Counted from the stretch's first letter, positions 43,908 through 53,373 are shown. The stretch is 64,000 nt of DNA from JACXVD01 sp020446665 (GCA_041396905.1 JAWKXQ010000002.1:186001-250000); one strand, 5' to 3'. Numbers and translations: made by a program. Notes: generated by a model not told the origin, from the sequence alone.

Positions 43908-44485
43908 CTACCCAAATGCCGTGCAGCACTGCAGTAGCTGATACGCCTCCACCACGCGGCCCAGCCGTGCTTCGTGCCGCCGGTCGCCGCCATTGCGGTC
44001 GGGGTGGTAGCGGCGGACGAGTTCGGAATAGCGTTTGCGCAATTGGTGGCGGTCGGCATCGCCTTTCAGCCCCATCGCGTTCAAGGCCTCGCGTTCGCGC
44101 GGGGTGAAGCGGTCATAGGCGGCACGGTTGCCTGCCGCCCTTGCCTTGATCTGGCTGGCGCGCATGCCGATGGCATCGAGCGGGTCGTCAAAGTCGGCCC
44201 AGCGCGGCATCCCGTCCACTCCGGCATCGGCGCGGAAGGCGCGGGTTTCTTCATCGGCAGCGACGGTGACTGCGCAGGTCTCCTCCACGCTGTCGCTGGG
44301 CTTCAGTCATAGCCAGCGTTGAACTCGCGAACATGGTCGAGGCAGAACCAGCGCCATTCACCCGGCCCGTCAAAGCCGGAGGGCAGGCTGCCGGGCGCGC
44401 GGAATTCGCCCGCTTCCTCGCAACCGGGTGCGTCGCATTGGCGACCATCATTGTGAAAACGTCCGTGGAACCTGTCGCTGCGCAT
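43908..44485 (-). pseudogene. J-domain (DnaJ-like) protein, internally deleted/frameshifted
   Basis: The N-terminal frame (44485) encodes FHNDGRQCDAPGCEEAGEFR and WRWFCLDHVREFNAGYD, then stops at 44303. The second frame (to 43908) gives DAGVDGMPRWADFDDPLDAI, and a C-terminal J domain with LRKRYSELVRRYHPDRNGGD (HPD motif). The junction lacks the usual Trp-Phe-Glu-Gly linker, so about 15-20 bases appear deleted. Its divergent neighbour is bolA. J-domain proteins stimulate Hsp70. Confidence 0.75.
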
Positions 44486-44538
44486 TGTATCTTACCAAGC
44501 GAAATCCCATAAGAAATGCAAACAGGAGTTAGAGAAAA

Positions 44539-44802
44539 ATGGCCGGGCCGCTTCAGACCGAGATGGAAAATTTGCTGGCAGAAGCGTTTTCGCCCGTGGC
44601 GCTGGACGTGATCAATGACAGCGCCAGCCACCATGGCCATGCGGGCGACGATGGCAGCGGCGAATCGCATTTCACCATCGTGATCGTGGCCGATGCCTTT
44701 GCCAGGCTGAGTCCGGCTGAAGTGCAGCGCGTGGTAATCACGCGCTGGGGACGGCCGGCCGGCGAGGCTACACCTCGCCATCAGGCCAGCAACCGGCCCT
44801 GA
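44539..44802 (+). pseudogene. bolA: BolA-family protein, C-terminal frameshift
   Basis: The frame opens MAGPLQTEMENLLAEAFSPV, then ALDVINDSASHHGHAG and ESHFTIVIVADAF, the standard BolA core with the conserved His. After AEVQRVV (about 44735) the frame shifts; a +1 reading recovers NHALGD and later HTLAIRASNPA. So the last about 25 residues are out of frame. Partner monothiol glutaredoxin is not nearby. BolA proteins act in Fe-S trafficking and stress morphology. Confidence 0.75.
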
Positions 44803-44949
44803 TGCACCTGGACATTTCATCCCGTCAGAAGTTCGCGCTACCGTTGCGGCGTTTTCTATGTGTTGGAGGCGAAATTGCCGCCGCGATATGGTGATGGATT
44901 TCTGCTTTGGAATTATATTTTGTTGTTACGCTGCCTGCCGAAAGGGGAC

Positions 44950-45629
44950 CTGGGCGAGTGCCGGTGAATGGAGCCGCGCGCCAGAGCCGGAACCGATTTT
45001 CAGGGCAACCAACGCTCTCCGCCGCCGGTGCGGGGTAAAGACGCTTTGCGTGGCCGGTTTTGCCCATCCCCGCCCCCAGCGGCTGGCGCGCCTTCTTCAA
45101 CGAACCGCACAGCCGCTATCTCGACACGCTAATGCCACTGGCGGATTTGTGGGGTGATCTTGCCGCGTCCATGCAGGCCGGGGTCGAAAATGCAGGTAAT
45201 GACGAAAGCAAGATCGCTGCAATGAGCGATGCGATCCGCGCGCGGCTGTCGCAAATCGGCAGCTGGCACAGCGATGCACAAATGGCGAAGTTTGAACGGT
45301 TTTCCCGCATCGACAGCGCGATCCGGGTGGAGGATGCCGCGCGCGAGATTGGCCTGTCTGTCCGCCAGCTGGCGCGCCGCTGCCAGCATGCCTTTGGCCT
45401 GACTCCCAAGGCCGTGCTGCGCCGCAGCCGCTTTCTCGACATGGCCACCGCCATGCGCGGCTTTTCCAGCCCCAGCGACGAGGATCTGGCCGAATTGCGC
45501 TATTTCGATCAGTCGCATGTGACACGCGAGTTCAAGCGCTTTACCAGAATGACGCCGGGCAAATTCCGCGAGGCTGTCACTCCGCTGCAAACGGCGGGGT
45601 TGAAACTGCGCGAGGAAAGCCGGTTCTAG
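44950..45629 (+). pseudogene. AraC-family transcriptional regulator, N terminus degenerate
   Basis: From about 45039 the frame reads RRFAWPVLPIPAPSGWRAFF and continues cleanly to the stop at 45629. A helix-turn-helix pair is visible: RVEDAAREIGLSVRQLARRC (about 45329-45388), then the second helix-turn-helix DLAELRYFDQSHVTREFKRF and TRMTPGKFR, the AraC signature. Upstream there is a TAA (45036) and only scattered similarity to the N-terminal domain. An intact protein would need about 80 more residues. Start and 5' limit are approximate. Confidence 0.65.
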
Positions 45630-45657
45630 GATTAAGAGCACCATAAAGGAAAGAGCG

Positions 45658-46476
45658 ATGGCATTTGCAGGGCAAGCGGTGTGGATCACCGGCGCATCCT
45701 CCGGCATTGGCGCGGCTTTGGCGCGCGAACTGGCGGCGCGCGGAGCACGGCTGATCCTGTCCGGTCGCAATGAAGCGGCGCTGGCCGGGGTCGCGGCGGA
45801 TTGCCCGGACCATCTGGTGCTGCCTTTTGACACCACAGATTATGCCAGCCTTCCGGCCATGGTCGAACAGGCCGAAAGCTGGAGCGGCGGGGTGGACATG
45901 CTGGTCAACAATGCCGGTATCTCGCAACGCTCGCTGGCGAAGGAAACAGCCTTCCCCGTCTATCAGCGCATTGTCGATGTCGATCTGCTCGCCCCCATCG
46001 CGCTGACGCAGGCGCTGCTACCTGCCATGGTGGCGCGCCAGTCTGGCCGGCTGGTGTTCGTTTCTTCGGTTGCGGGCAAGGTCGGCGCGCCGCTGCGCAC
46101 GGCCTATAGCGCGGCGAAATTCGGGATTATCGGCTATGCCGATGCGCTGCGCACTGAAATGTCGGTGGAGGGCATTTCTGTCCACACCATCGCCCCCGGA
46201 TCAGTACAGACCGATGTCTCGCGCAATGCGCTCACCGCCGATGGCAGCCAGCGCGGACGCAGCGATGAAGCGATCGAAAACGGCATTCCCGCTGATGAAG
46301 CCGCGCGCGACATGATTGACGCCATCGCCGCAGGGGAACGGGAAATCATCGTGGCGCGCGGGGTAGAACTGCAAATGGGCGAAATGCGCAAGACGCCCGA
46401 TGCGCTGTTTGACCAGCTCGCCGCCTTCATCGCCAGCGGCTATGCGCAACAGATGGAAGAGGATGCAGGGAAATGA
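45658..46476 (+). CDS. Short-chain dehydrogenase/reductase
   Basis: This 272-residue protein has the NAD(P) loop WITGASSGIGAALARELAAR (about residues 8-27), VDMLVNNAGISQRS, the catalytic Ser in VFVSSVAGKVGAP and YSAAKFGIIGY (Tyr-x3-Lys), and PGSVQTDVSRN. It acts on an unknown alcohol or ketone. Coupled to the next gene by a 4-base overlap. Confidence 0.9.
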   Translation: MAFAGQAVWITGASSGIGAALARELAARGARLILSGRNEAALAGVAADCPDHLVLPFDTTDYASLPAMVEQAESWSGGVDMLVNNAGISQRSLAKETAFPVYQRIVDVDLLAPIALTQALLPAMVARQSGRLVFVSSVAGKVGAPLRTAYSAAKFGIIGYADALRTEMSVEGISVHTIAPGSVQTDVSRNALTADGSQRGRSDEAIENGIPADEAARDMIDAIAAGEREIIVARGVELQMGEMRKTPDALFDQLAAFIASGYAQQMEEDAGK

Positions 46477-47366
46477 CGCAATTGCAAAGGGTTACGCTCG
46501 CCTCTGGCATAGAGCTCGATGTGCAAATCAGCGGGCCGGAGGATGCCCCTGCGATCATCTTCCTGCATGGTTTCCCGGAATCGCACCGTACATGGCGGCA
46601 TCAGGTGAAGCATTTTGCCAGCCGGTTTCGCTGCATCGTGCCCGATCAGCGCGGCTATCGCGGATCGTCCAAGCCGCAGGATGTGGAAAGCTACAAACCC
46701 GACAAGCTGATCGGCGACATCTTCCAGCTGGCGGATGCGCTGGGGGTGGAGACATTCACGCTGGTCGGTCACGACTGGGGCGGCGCGCTTGCCTGGGGCG
46801 CGGCGATCATGGGGCAAATGACCGGCCGGGTCGAACGGCTGGTGATCATGAATGCCCCGCATCCGATGATCTTCCAGAAACTGCTCTATACGCATGAGGG
46901 GCAGCGCGCCTCCAGCCAGTATATCCGCGAATTCCGAGACCCGGCAAACGATGCGCTGGTGGAAGAACACGGGCTGGTCGGCATCCTGCTCAAAGCCGTG
47001 CGCTGGACCCGCTCCGACGCGATGGAGCAGGAAGAGCGCGACACGCTGCTGGCCGACTGGCAGAATCGTGACGCCGCGCGCGCCATGCTCAACTGGTACC
47101 GCGCCACGCCAATTGTGGTCCCGCCGATGGACGCCCCCTTCGCAGTACCCGCCGACGCGCAAATGCCCACCCTGCCCAATCTCACCATCCCCACGCTGGT
47201 AATCTGGGCGATGGACGATCTCGCCCTGCCCGCCGCCAATCTGGACGGGCTGGACACGGTGATCGACGACTACACGCTGGTAGAAGTGCGCGACTGCGGC
47301 CATTTCGTGCCATGGGAACGCCCCGATGTGGTGAATGCAGCAATGGATGAGTTTCTGGCGCGGTAG
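46473..47366 (+). CDS. Alpha/beta hydrolase, epoxide-hydrolase-like
   Basis: The 297-residue protein has FLHGFPESHRTWRHQ (oxyanion HGFP motif), LVGHDWGGALAWGAA (nucleophile Asp in the G-H-D-W-G elbow), and DYTLVEVRDCGHFVPWERPD with the catalytic His. The Asp nucleophile indicates epoxide hydrolase or haloalkane dehalogenase chemistry rather than a serine esterase. Its pairing with the SDR gene suggests an oxidation/hydrolysis route for a xenobiotic or lipid; the substrate is unknown. Confidence 0.88.
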   Translation: MTQLQRVTLASGIELDVQISGPEDAPAIIFLHGFPESHRTWRHQVKHFASRFRCIVPDQRGYRGSSKPQDVESYKPDKLIGDIFQLADALGVETFTLVGHDWGGALAWGAAIMGQMTGRVERLVIMNAPHPMIFQKLLYTHEGQRASSQYIREFRDPANDALVEEHGLVGILLKAVRWTRSDAMEQEERDTLLADWQNRDAARAMLNWYRATPIVVPPMDAPFAVPADAQMPTLPNLTIPTLVIWAMDDLALPAANLDGLDTVIDDYTLVEVRDCGHFVPWERPDVVNAAMDEFLAR

Positions 47367-47444
47367 GGGGTGGGAGGCTGGCCGGAAGCAAGCGTATGTG
47401 AACGGGCCTGCGGGAACCCACCCGGAGTGGACCTACTTTAAGTT

Positions 47445-47780
47445 TTAACCAGCAAGGAGCCCAGCGCCTACCGCTGCTCCGGCTGCAAGTAAGAATGTTC
47501 CCAGAGTGAGCCACCATTTCTGGTCTTCGCGGATAGTCGTTGACCGGATGATTGCCAGATTGATTAAAATTGCCGCACCGCCGCACACCACTGCTGCCAT
47601 ACCGGCAAAGAAGTTCGCACGATACCAGACATCTAAAGATTCCAACGTTCCCGATGTTCGCACGCCATAAAACGAGTTAGGCGCTATCAGTTCGAGAGCC
47701 ATCGGAACACCGACTAGGACGAGCAAGATGGGTGGCCAGATTCCTTCGATAATCCCTGGCTGCTTACCCTGCCGTCTCAT
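47445..47780 (-). CDS. SdpI/YhfL-like small membrane protein
   Basis: The 111-residue protein starts MRRQGKQPGIIEGIW. It has three membrane segments (PILLVLVGVPMALELI, FFAGMAAVVCGGAAILIN and a C-terminal LGTFLLAAGAAVGAGLLAG) and the SdpI-type motif NSFYGVRTSGTLESLDVWYR. In Bacillus SdpI gives immunity to a toxin; here function is unknown. Monocistronic, convergent with the epoxide-hydrolase gene. Confidence 0.7.
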   Translation of the reverse strand: MRRQGKQPGIIEGIWPPILLVLVGVPMALELIAPNSFYGVRTSGTLESLDVWYRANFFAGMAAVVCGGAAILINLAIIRSTTIREDQKWWLTLGTFLLAAGAAVGAGLLAG

Positions 47781-47904
47781 TTGTTTTCTCCTGTCTGTAA
47801 GTTGGGGGAGAATAACACAGCTGAACACTGGAGCAACTCCGGCTTCTCACTCCATCCTCTGGCATGGCGCAATTGAGGCCAAAAGCCGACAACCGCCACT
47901 CCAA

Positions 47905-48016
47905 CCCGTCACCCCGGCCCTTCGACAAGCTCAGGATGACCCGGGGTCCCGCTTTTCTTCCCGCGCAATGCGCGACCAAGGGCGATCCCAGCTTTCGCTG
48001 GGATGACGGTACCGCC
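47905..48016. repeat. REP-like composite palindromic repeat
   Basis: GTCACCCCGGCCC...GGGGTCCCGC is followed by GACCAAGGGCGATCCCAGCT (47974-47993) and TTCGCTGGGATGACGGTAC. The second part recurs at 49808-49850 with a one-base change. ATCCCAGC/GCTGGGAT is the stem. Confidence 0.75.
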
Positions 48017-48108
48017 CTCTAGCAGCCCAACTCCTCCGAATGTCGCTTTGGCGGTCATTGGTGCGCTTGCCAGCCAGCTTTGCCGCCAACAAGCGCACCA
48101 CCGAACCA

Positions 48109-48765
48109 TCAATCGAAAAGCTTGTCTTCGGTCACGGTCTTTCCATCGAGTGCGATGATGGCATAGCCTTCGTCCTTCACATCATTGGACTTGAGGCGGC
48201 CGACATAAGAGATCCGCAATGCAAAATCGTCTCTGAACTGACCAGGTTCGACCAGGTCCACACCGGTCCAGGCATAGGTGCTGTACTTTTCGGCCAGCTT
48301 GTCGGCATTCGCTTCGAATACTTGCGAAAGCTCTGCGGCTTTCACATCCGACAAGGGCATGAGGTAATCGTCAAGATTGAAGTCTGCCGCATTGCCTCTG
48401 GTGCTGATTTCAACTTCGGCAGGATCGGTAAACCCACCCAGCGCAGGAACATAGGTAATGCTCAGCAACTTACGGGGATCTTCCGGGTTCTGATAATATG
48501 CTGAGCAAATGGTCACTGCGCCGGCGGGTTCGCTCGCGGAAGAATCCACCTCCGATCCGGGGCTGAACATCGTAGTGATTTCAGAGACTTTTGCATCGTT
48601 TCCAATCTCTGCTGCCACTGCCTTGAAGCAGGCATCCGGGCCTGCAGCCAGATTCATCTCGCCGCCTGACATTCCGCCAATGCCGCCGCCCGAACCGCAA
48701 GCGGCCAGCGCCAGACACATGGCAGATGCGGCCACAACATTGCGAGTTGATCCAAAAATTGTCAT
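48109..48765 (-). CDS. Lipoprotein, hypothetical
   Basis: This 218-residue protein has a lipoprotein signal with lipobox LALAAC at about residue 23, followed by a Gly-rich segment (GSGGGIGGMSGGEM) before the folded part. Two Cys (in PDACFKAV and VTICSAYY) may form a disulfide. No enzymatic motif. Monocistronic; nearest neighbour is a divergent Crp/Fnr-type regulator. Confidence 0.6.
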   Translation of the reverse strand: MTIFGSTRNVVAASAMCLALAACGSGGGIGGMSGGEMNLAAGPDACFKAVAAEIGNDAKVSEITTMFSPGSEVDSSASEPAGAVTICSAYYQNPEDPRKLLSITYVPALGGFTDPAEVEISTRGNAADFNLDDYLMPLSDVKAAELSQVFEANADKLAEKYSTYAWTGVDLVEPGQFRDDFALRISYVGRLKSNDVKDEGYAIIALDGKTVTEDKLFD

Positions 48766-48929
48766 TCATTTCCTCCGTTTATACAGAAACTTATCTGAAA
48801 TCAGCCAATGGGTAGAAAAATGCGAATTCGTCATTCAGGGCTCTGGGCCGCGTCGATCTGCATCCAGGAACGTCCGCTTGCCGATCTCCTCGACGTGCAG
48901 CGTCCCGCGGCGACCAACGCAACGCCAAT

Positions 48930-49670
48930 TCACCCACCCTCACCGAATTCTGCGAGCTCAATCAGGTAGTCCACATTGCGCAGGACCAATTCGCCACCCT
49001 CCCGCGCCACGATGCCCTTGCCTTCCCAGTCCGCGAGCAAACGATTGACATTCTCGCGTGCCAACCCGGCAAATGCACCCAGATCGCTTTGGCTGAGTGC
49101 GAAGCGAAGCCGCCCCGCCCCCTTATCGCGATCAAGCAGCCGGACCAGAGCCCGGGCCAGGCGAGGCGCCATGGAGAATGTCCGATCGCTCTCGATCATA
49201 AGATTCACCTGCCGGACCCGGCGCGCCAGCTCGCGCATGATCCCCGCTGCTGAGGCGGGATTGGCCAACGCGCTCTCAAGGAAGGCATTTCCGGGAAGCA
49301 GCAGCACAGTGGACGGAACGATTGCCGTGACAGTAGCGGTGCGCGGCCCATGATCGAGCATCGCGATCTCGCCCACCAGCTCGCCCGGTTCGCAATAATT
49401 CAGGATGATGTCGCGCCCGCTAGCGCTCACCATGCTGATCTTTAGTACGCCGCTGATGAGGCAGACCGCAAAGTCGCCATTTTCGTCACCTTGCGTGATG
49501 ATTGCTTCGCCCGGCTTCAGGTCACGGCCTGTCGCGGTATGAAGCAATTGATGAAGCTGAAGCGGGTCGAGCGCGCGCAGCAAGCTCTCCGGGGCGAGCG
49601 ATGCGATCAGTTCATCCAACTTGTCTCTCGTGACGACGCCCAACTCACCTCTCCCTTGCAACAAGCTCAT
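48930..49670 (-). CDS. Crp/Fnr-family transcriptional regulator
   Basis: The 246-residue protein starts MSLLQGRGELG (49670). The cyclic-nucleotide-binding-like beta roll includes LKPGEAIITQGDENGDFAVC and GEIAMLDHGPRTATVTA. The C-terminal winged helix is LSQSDLGAFAGLARENVNRL. No N-terminal Cys cluster of FNR type is seen, so it is not an oxygen-sensing FNR. The effector may be cAMP or absent. Regulon unknown. Confidence 0.82.
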   Translation of the reverse strand: MSLLQGRGELGVVTRDKLDELIASLAPESLLRALDPLQLHQLLHTATGRDLKPGEAIITQGDENGDFAVCLISGVLKISMVSASGRDIILNYCEPGELVGEIAMLDHGPRTATVTAIVPSTVLLLPGNAFLESALANPASAAGIMRELARRVRQVNLMIESDRTFSMAPRLARALVRLLDRDKGAGRLRFALSQSDLGAFAGLARENVNRLLADWEGKGIVAREGGELVLRNVDYLIELAEFGEGG

Positions 49671-49807
49671 AGCAATCAAATCGTTGGACGGCGTGATGCC
49701 CGTCACAGGTCTCCAGCAAAGCCTGCCAGCTCCGATGATACAGCCAATTGGTAATTTGGTTCGTCAGCCTGCCGTCAAGCCGACTGGCTGCTTCCTGCGC
49801 AGTGCTT

Positions 49808-49850
49808 GACCAAGGGCGATCCCAGCTTTCGCTGGGATGACGGTACTGCC
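49808..49850. repeat. REP-like palindromic repeat (copy of 47974-48016)
   Basis: GACCAAGGGCGATCCCAGCT followed by TTCGCTGGGATGACGGTACT, identical to 47974-48016 except for one base (C/T). It lies between a Crp-type gene and a DUF2332 gene. Confidence 0.75.
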
Positions 49851-49852
49851 CC

Positions 49853-50920
49853 CTACCCACCCCACTCCACCCAAGCGCCGTGGGGGTGTGCTTCGCCGAG
49901 CAGTTGCCAGTCTTCGCCGCCGGGCCAGTGGCGGACGCGCAGTTCGTGTTTGAAGGTTTTTCTGTTGGTTTCCAGCATGATCCACGCCAGCGGTTTGTCC
50001 GCCGTCGCCTGTGCTCCGGCCTGTTCCATCGCGGTGGTAATCGCGGCGCGGCCTGCCTCGGGGATATATTGCCAGACGATGGAGTGGAACAGCACGCGGG
50101 TGACGCCCGGCGGTTGCGGCTCGGCCAGCGCCAGCGGCACCCACTCGGCCGCATCCATCTGCTCCAGTTCGGGCTTGCGCTCCTGCGCCAGCGCAATCGC
50201 TGCTTCGATCCGGCCCATCCGCTCCAGCGCTTCGGGCCAGACATAGCTTTTCAGCCTTTGCGCCTGCGCCGGGTCTGACAGGTCGATGGGCGACTGGTCG
50301 CAGCCCCGGATCGAGACGATCTCCACCTCGCCCGCAGGCGGTGCATCGCCGCGCCATTCAGGTGCGATCTGCATCGGCGAATCTGCTGGCCCCGCCTGCA
50401 CCCCGCCCAGATCATAGTGATAGCGGTCCATCATCGTGTTGACGCCCGCACTCGCGCCGATTTCGTTGAGCGCAAATTTCGGCCCCAGCCGCCCGGACAG
50501 CCACAGCAGACCCGCCATGATGCTGGCAGAGCGCCCTGCCTCATTGGTTTGTGGCGGCCCGTCGAGCCAGGGCAGCAGGCGGTGATCCCACTGCTCGAAC
50601 ATGTCGCAAACCAGCGCGTCAATTGTCACCTGATCGGTCAGCAATCCGGCATAGACCGGCTCCAGCCGCGTATCATCGCCTGTGATCAGCAAATTATGCA
50701 GCCCGCCGGTAATCCGCAGCGGCATGGCATCTTCCAGCAGCAGCCCCTTCCAATTGCGCATTCTTAGTGCCGTGGCGGTATCGGTCTCCATCGCCGCCAG
50801 CAGCGCGCGAATGACCCGGCCGGTGCAATGGGCCCCTGCCTGCTCGGCATGCTCTGCCTGCCACCTGATCCCGTCCACGACGGAACGCGTATGCATCACC
50901 CCATGGGGCTGCTGAGCCAT
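49853..50920 (-). CDS. DUF2332 domain protein
   Basis: The 355-residue protein starts MAQQPHGVMHTRSVVDGIRW. The conserved region has LNEIGASAGVNTMMDRYHYD, a SAM-binding-like E-x-G-A-S-A-G loop, VLFHSIVWQYIPEAGR, and WIMLETNRKTFKHELRV near the end, as in DUF2332. Function is unknown; a methyltransferase-like fold is suggested by the loop. Divergent from hisG with 38 bp between starts. Confidence 0.78.
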   Translation of the reverse strand: MAQQPHGVMHTRSVVDGIRWQAEHAEQAGAHCTGRVIRALLAAMETDTATALRMRNWKGLLLEDAMPLRITGGLHNLLITGDDTRLEPVYAGLLTDQVTIDALVCDMFEQWDHRLLPWLDGPPQTNEAGRSASIMAGLLWLSGRLGPKFALNEIGASAGVNTMMDRYHYDLGGVQAGPADSPMQIAPEWRGDAPPAGEVEIVSIRGCDQSPIDLSDPAQAQRLKSYVWPEALERMGRIEAAIALAQERKPELEQMDAAEWVPLALAEPQPPGVTRVLFHSIVWQYIPEAGRAAITTAMEQAGAQATADKPLAWIMLETNRKTFKHELRVRHWPGGEDWQLLGEAHPHGAWVEWGG

Positions 50921-50958
50921 TGCCCTTTTCTCCACTTCTCCGTAAGTGCCGCCCCGCC

Positions 50959-51615
50959 ATGACAACACCATTGACCTTTGCCATTCCCAAGGGCCGGATT
51001 CTTGACGAAGCCCTTCCCGTAATGGCCCGCGCTGGCGTGGTGCCTGAAGAGGCCTTCCACGACAAGGGCAACCGCTCGCTCACATTCGCCACGACGCGCG
51101 AGGATATGCGGCTGATCCGCGTGCGCGCATTCGATGTGGCGACCTTCGTCGCGCATGGTGCGGCGCAGGTGGGCATTGTCGGGTCTGACGTGATCGAGGA
51201 ATTCGACTATTCCGATCTCTACGCGCCGGTCGATCTGGATATCGGGCATTGCCGCCTGTCCGTGGCGGAACCGGCCGGGGGTGCGGCCCCTATCGACAGT
51301 TACAGCCATGTCCGCGTGGCCACCAAATATCCCAACCTCACCCGCCGTCATTTCGAGCGGCAAGGCGTGCAGGCCGAATGCGTGAAGCTGAACGGCGCAA
51401 TGGAAATCGCCCCCAGCCTGGGCCTGTGCGGACGGATCGTGGATCTGGTTTCCACCGGCCGCACGTTGAAGGACAACGGGCTGGTGGAAACATCGGTGAT
51501 CGTGCAGATTTCCGCCCGGTTGATCGTCAATCGCGCTGCCTTGAAAACCGATCCGCGCGTGGCGGAACTGGTCGAGGCATTCCGCGCTGACGCTCAGGCG
51601 CGCAAGGCCGCCTGA
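50959..51615 (+). CDS. hisG: ATP phosphoribosyltransferase, short (HisZ-dependent) form
   Basis: HisG catalyses the first step of histidine synthesis. The 218-residue frame starts MTTPLTFAIPKGRILDEALP and includes VGIVGSDVIEEFDYSD and LVSTGRTLKDNGLVE, the PRPP site. The regulatory C-terminal domain of long HisG is absent, so the short-form enzyme normally needs the partner HisZ, which is not in the window. Coupled to hisD by a one-base overlap. Confidence 0.93.
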   Translation: MTTPLTFAIPKGRILDEALPVMARAGVVPEEAFHDKGNRSLTFATTREDMRLIRVRAFDVATFVAHGAAQVGIVGSDVIEEFDYSDLYAPVDLDIGHCRLSVAEPAGGAAPIDSYSHVRVATKYPNLTRRHFERQGVQAECVKLNGAMEIAPSLGLCGRIVDLVSTGRTLKDNGLVETSVIVQISARLIVNRAALKTDPRVAELVEAFRADAQARKAA

Positions 51616-52904
51616 TGAAGCTGCTGCGCTCTTCCGACCCTGCCTTTGCGCGGGATTTTGCGCGGCTGGTGGAGGACCGGCGCGAAAGCGCGGGCGATGT
51701 CGCCAGCGATGTGCGCGCGATCCTGCATGAAGTGAAGAGCCGCGGCGACACCGCCTTGGTGAATTACACCGCCCGATTTGACGGGCATCGGCTCGAAAAT
51801 GAGACCGACTGGCGTATCCCGGCGGAAGCATGCGCCGCCGCCTATGACGCGCTGGAACCAGAATTGCGCGACGCGCTGGAACTCGCAGCCGCCCGCATTC
51901 GCGCCTATCACGAAGCGCAATTGCCCGCAGACCGGGACTATGTCGATGAAGCCGGGGTTCGCCTGGGCGCGGTCTGGCGCGCGGTGGATGCGGCGGGGCT
52001 CTATGTCCCCGGCGGGCGCGCGGCCTATCCCTCCTCGCTGCTGATGAATGCCATTCCGGCCAAGGTTGCCGGGGTGGAGCGGCTGGCGGTCGTCACCCCC
52101 ACGCCCAAGGGCGAGGTAAACCCGCTGGTGCTCGCCGCCGCGCATATCGCCGGAGTGGACGAAATCTGGCGCATCGGCGGCGCGCAGGCAGTGGGGGCGC
52201 TGGCCTATGGCACGGACAGGATCAAGCGGGTCGATGTCATCACCGGCCCCGGCAATGCCTGGGTGGCAGAGGCCAAGCGGCAGCTTTACGGCGTGGTCGG
52301 GATCGACATGGTGGCCGGGCCGAGCGAAATCCTCGTGATTGCCGATGCGCAGAACGATCCGGACTGGCTGGCCGCGGACCTGCTCAGTCAGGCGGAGCAT
52401 GATCCCGCCGCGCAATCCATCCTGATCACCGATGATGCGGGCTTTGCTGCACTGGTGGAGGATGCAGTGGACCTGCAATGCGCCCAGCTTGCCACTGCCA
52501 AGGTCGCCCGCGAAAGCTGGGACCGGCATGGCACGATTATCGTGGTGGACAGCCTCGATGAAGCCCCCGCCCTGGCCAATGCGCTGGCGGCGGAGCATGT
52601 CGAACTGGCCGTCGATGATCCGGAGCCCTATCTGCGCTCGATCCGCCATGCGGGCAGCATCTTTATCGGGCGCATGACCCCTGAAGCCGTGGGCGATTAT
52701 GTCGCCGGGCCGAACCATGTGCTGCCCACCGGGCGGCGCGCGCGCTTTGCCAGCGGCCTGTCCGTGCTCGATTTCATGAAACGCACCAGCTTTCTGGGGC
52801 TGGACGAAGCGGCGCTGGCCAAAGTTGGTCCATCTGCCGTGGCGCTGGCCCATGCAGAGGGGCTGCCCGCCCATGCCAAATCCATCGAAGTGAGGCTGAA
52901 ATGA
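51615..52904 (+). CDS. hisD: Histidinol dehydrogenase
   Basis: The 429-residue zinc enzyme converts histidinol to histidine by two NAD-dependent oxidations. Motifs: GLYVPGGRAAYPSSLLMNAI, GAQAVGALAYGT, VDVITGPGNAWVAEAKRQ, DLLSQAEHDPAAQSILI (Glu/His ligands) and the C-terminal GPNHVLPTGRRARFASGLS. It overlaps hisG and nusB. Confidence 0.95.
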   Translation: MKLLRSSDPAFARDFARLVEDRRESAGDVASDVRAILHEVKSRGDTALVNYTARFDGHRLENETDWRIPAEACAAAYDALEPELRDALELAAARIRAYHEAQLPADRDYVDEAGVRLGAVWRAVDAAGLYVPGGRAAYPSSLLMNAIPAKVAGVERLAVVTPTPKGEVNPLVLAAAHIAGVDEIWRIGGAQAVGALAYGTDRIKRVDVITGPGNAWVAEAKRQLYGVVGIDMVAGPSEILVIADAQNDPDWLAADLLSQAEHDPAAQSILITDDAGFAALVEDAVDLQCAQLATAKVARESWDRHGTIIVVDSLDEAPALANALAAEHVELAVDDPEPYLRSIRHAGSIFIGRMTPEAVGDYVAGPNHVLPTGRRARFASGLSVLDFMKRTSFLGLDEAALAKVGPSAVALAHAEGLPAHAKSIEVRLK

Positions 52905-53347
52905 CCGCTCCCCGTTCGCAGGCCCGCTCTGCTGCCCGCCTCGCCGCTGTGCAGGCACTCTATCAGCACGAGATGGAAGGCACCGCGCAGGCCAAATTGC
53001 TCGACGAATTCCACCAGCACCGGCTGGGCGCAGAGATCGAGGACGAGCTCTATGCCGATGCCGAAGTCGAATTCTTTGACGATGTGGTGAAAGGCGTGCT
53101 GGCGCGCACGGACGAGATTGACGAGCTTTTGCAGGCCCGATTGACCGAAGGCTGGACGCTGAAGCGGCTGGACAAGACCATGCTGCAGGTTCTGCGCGCA
53201 GGCGCCTATGAATTGATGGCCCGCCCCGATGTACCGATTGCCTCCGCTATCAGCGAATATGTCGATGTGGCCAAGGCCTTTTTTGACGACCGCGAGGCAA
53301 AATTCGTCAACGGCGTGCTGGACGCGGTGGCGAAAGAGGTTCGGTAG
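52901..53347 (+). CDS. nusB: Transcription antitermination factor NusB
   Basis: The 148-residue helical protein has ARLAAVQALYQHEMEGTAQ at the N terminus and the C-terminal signature RPDVPIASAISEYVDVAKAF followed by FVNGVLDAVAK. NusB with S10 binds boxA in rRNA leaders. It overlaps hisD by 4 bases; a REP-like palindrome follows its stop. Confidence 0.93.
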   Translation: MTAPRSQARSAARLAAVQALYQHEMEGTAQAKLLDEFHQHRLGAEIEDELYADAEVEFFDDVVKGVLARTDEIDELLQARLTEGWTLKRLDKTMLQVLRAGAYELMARPDVPIASAISEYVDVAKAFFDDREAKFVNGVLDAVAKEVR

Positions 53348-53373
53348 AGCTTGAAATAATTGCACCTTCCACC

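Noticed and set aside
47905..49850. CRISPR-like repeats
   Set aside because: Only two palindromic copies 1.8 kb apart with genes between. No regular spacers or cas genes.
51594..52958. 454-codon minus-strand frame opposite hisD
   Set aside because: Antisense shadow of a certain hisD. No domain signature.
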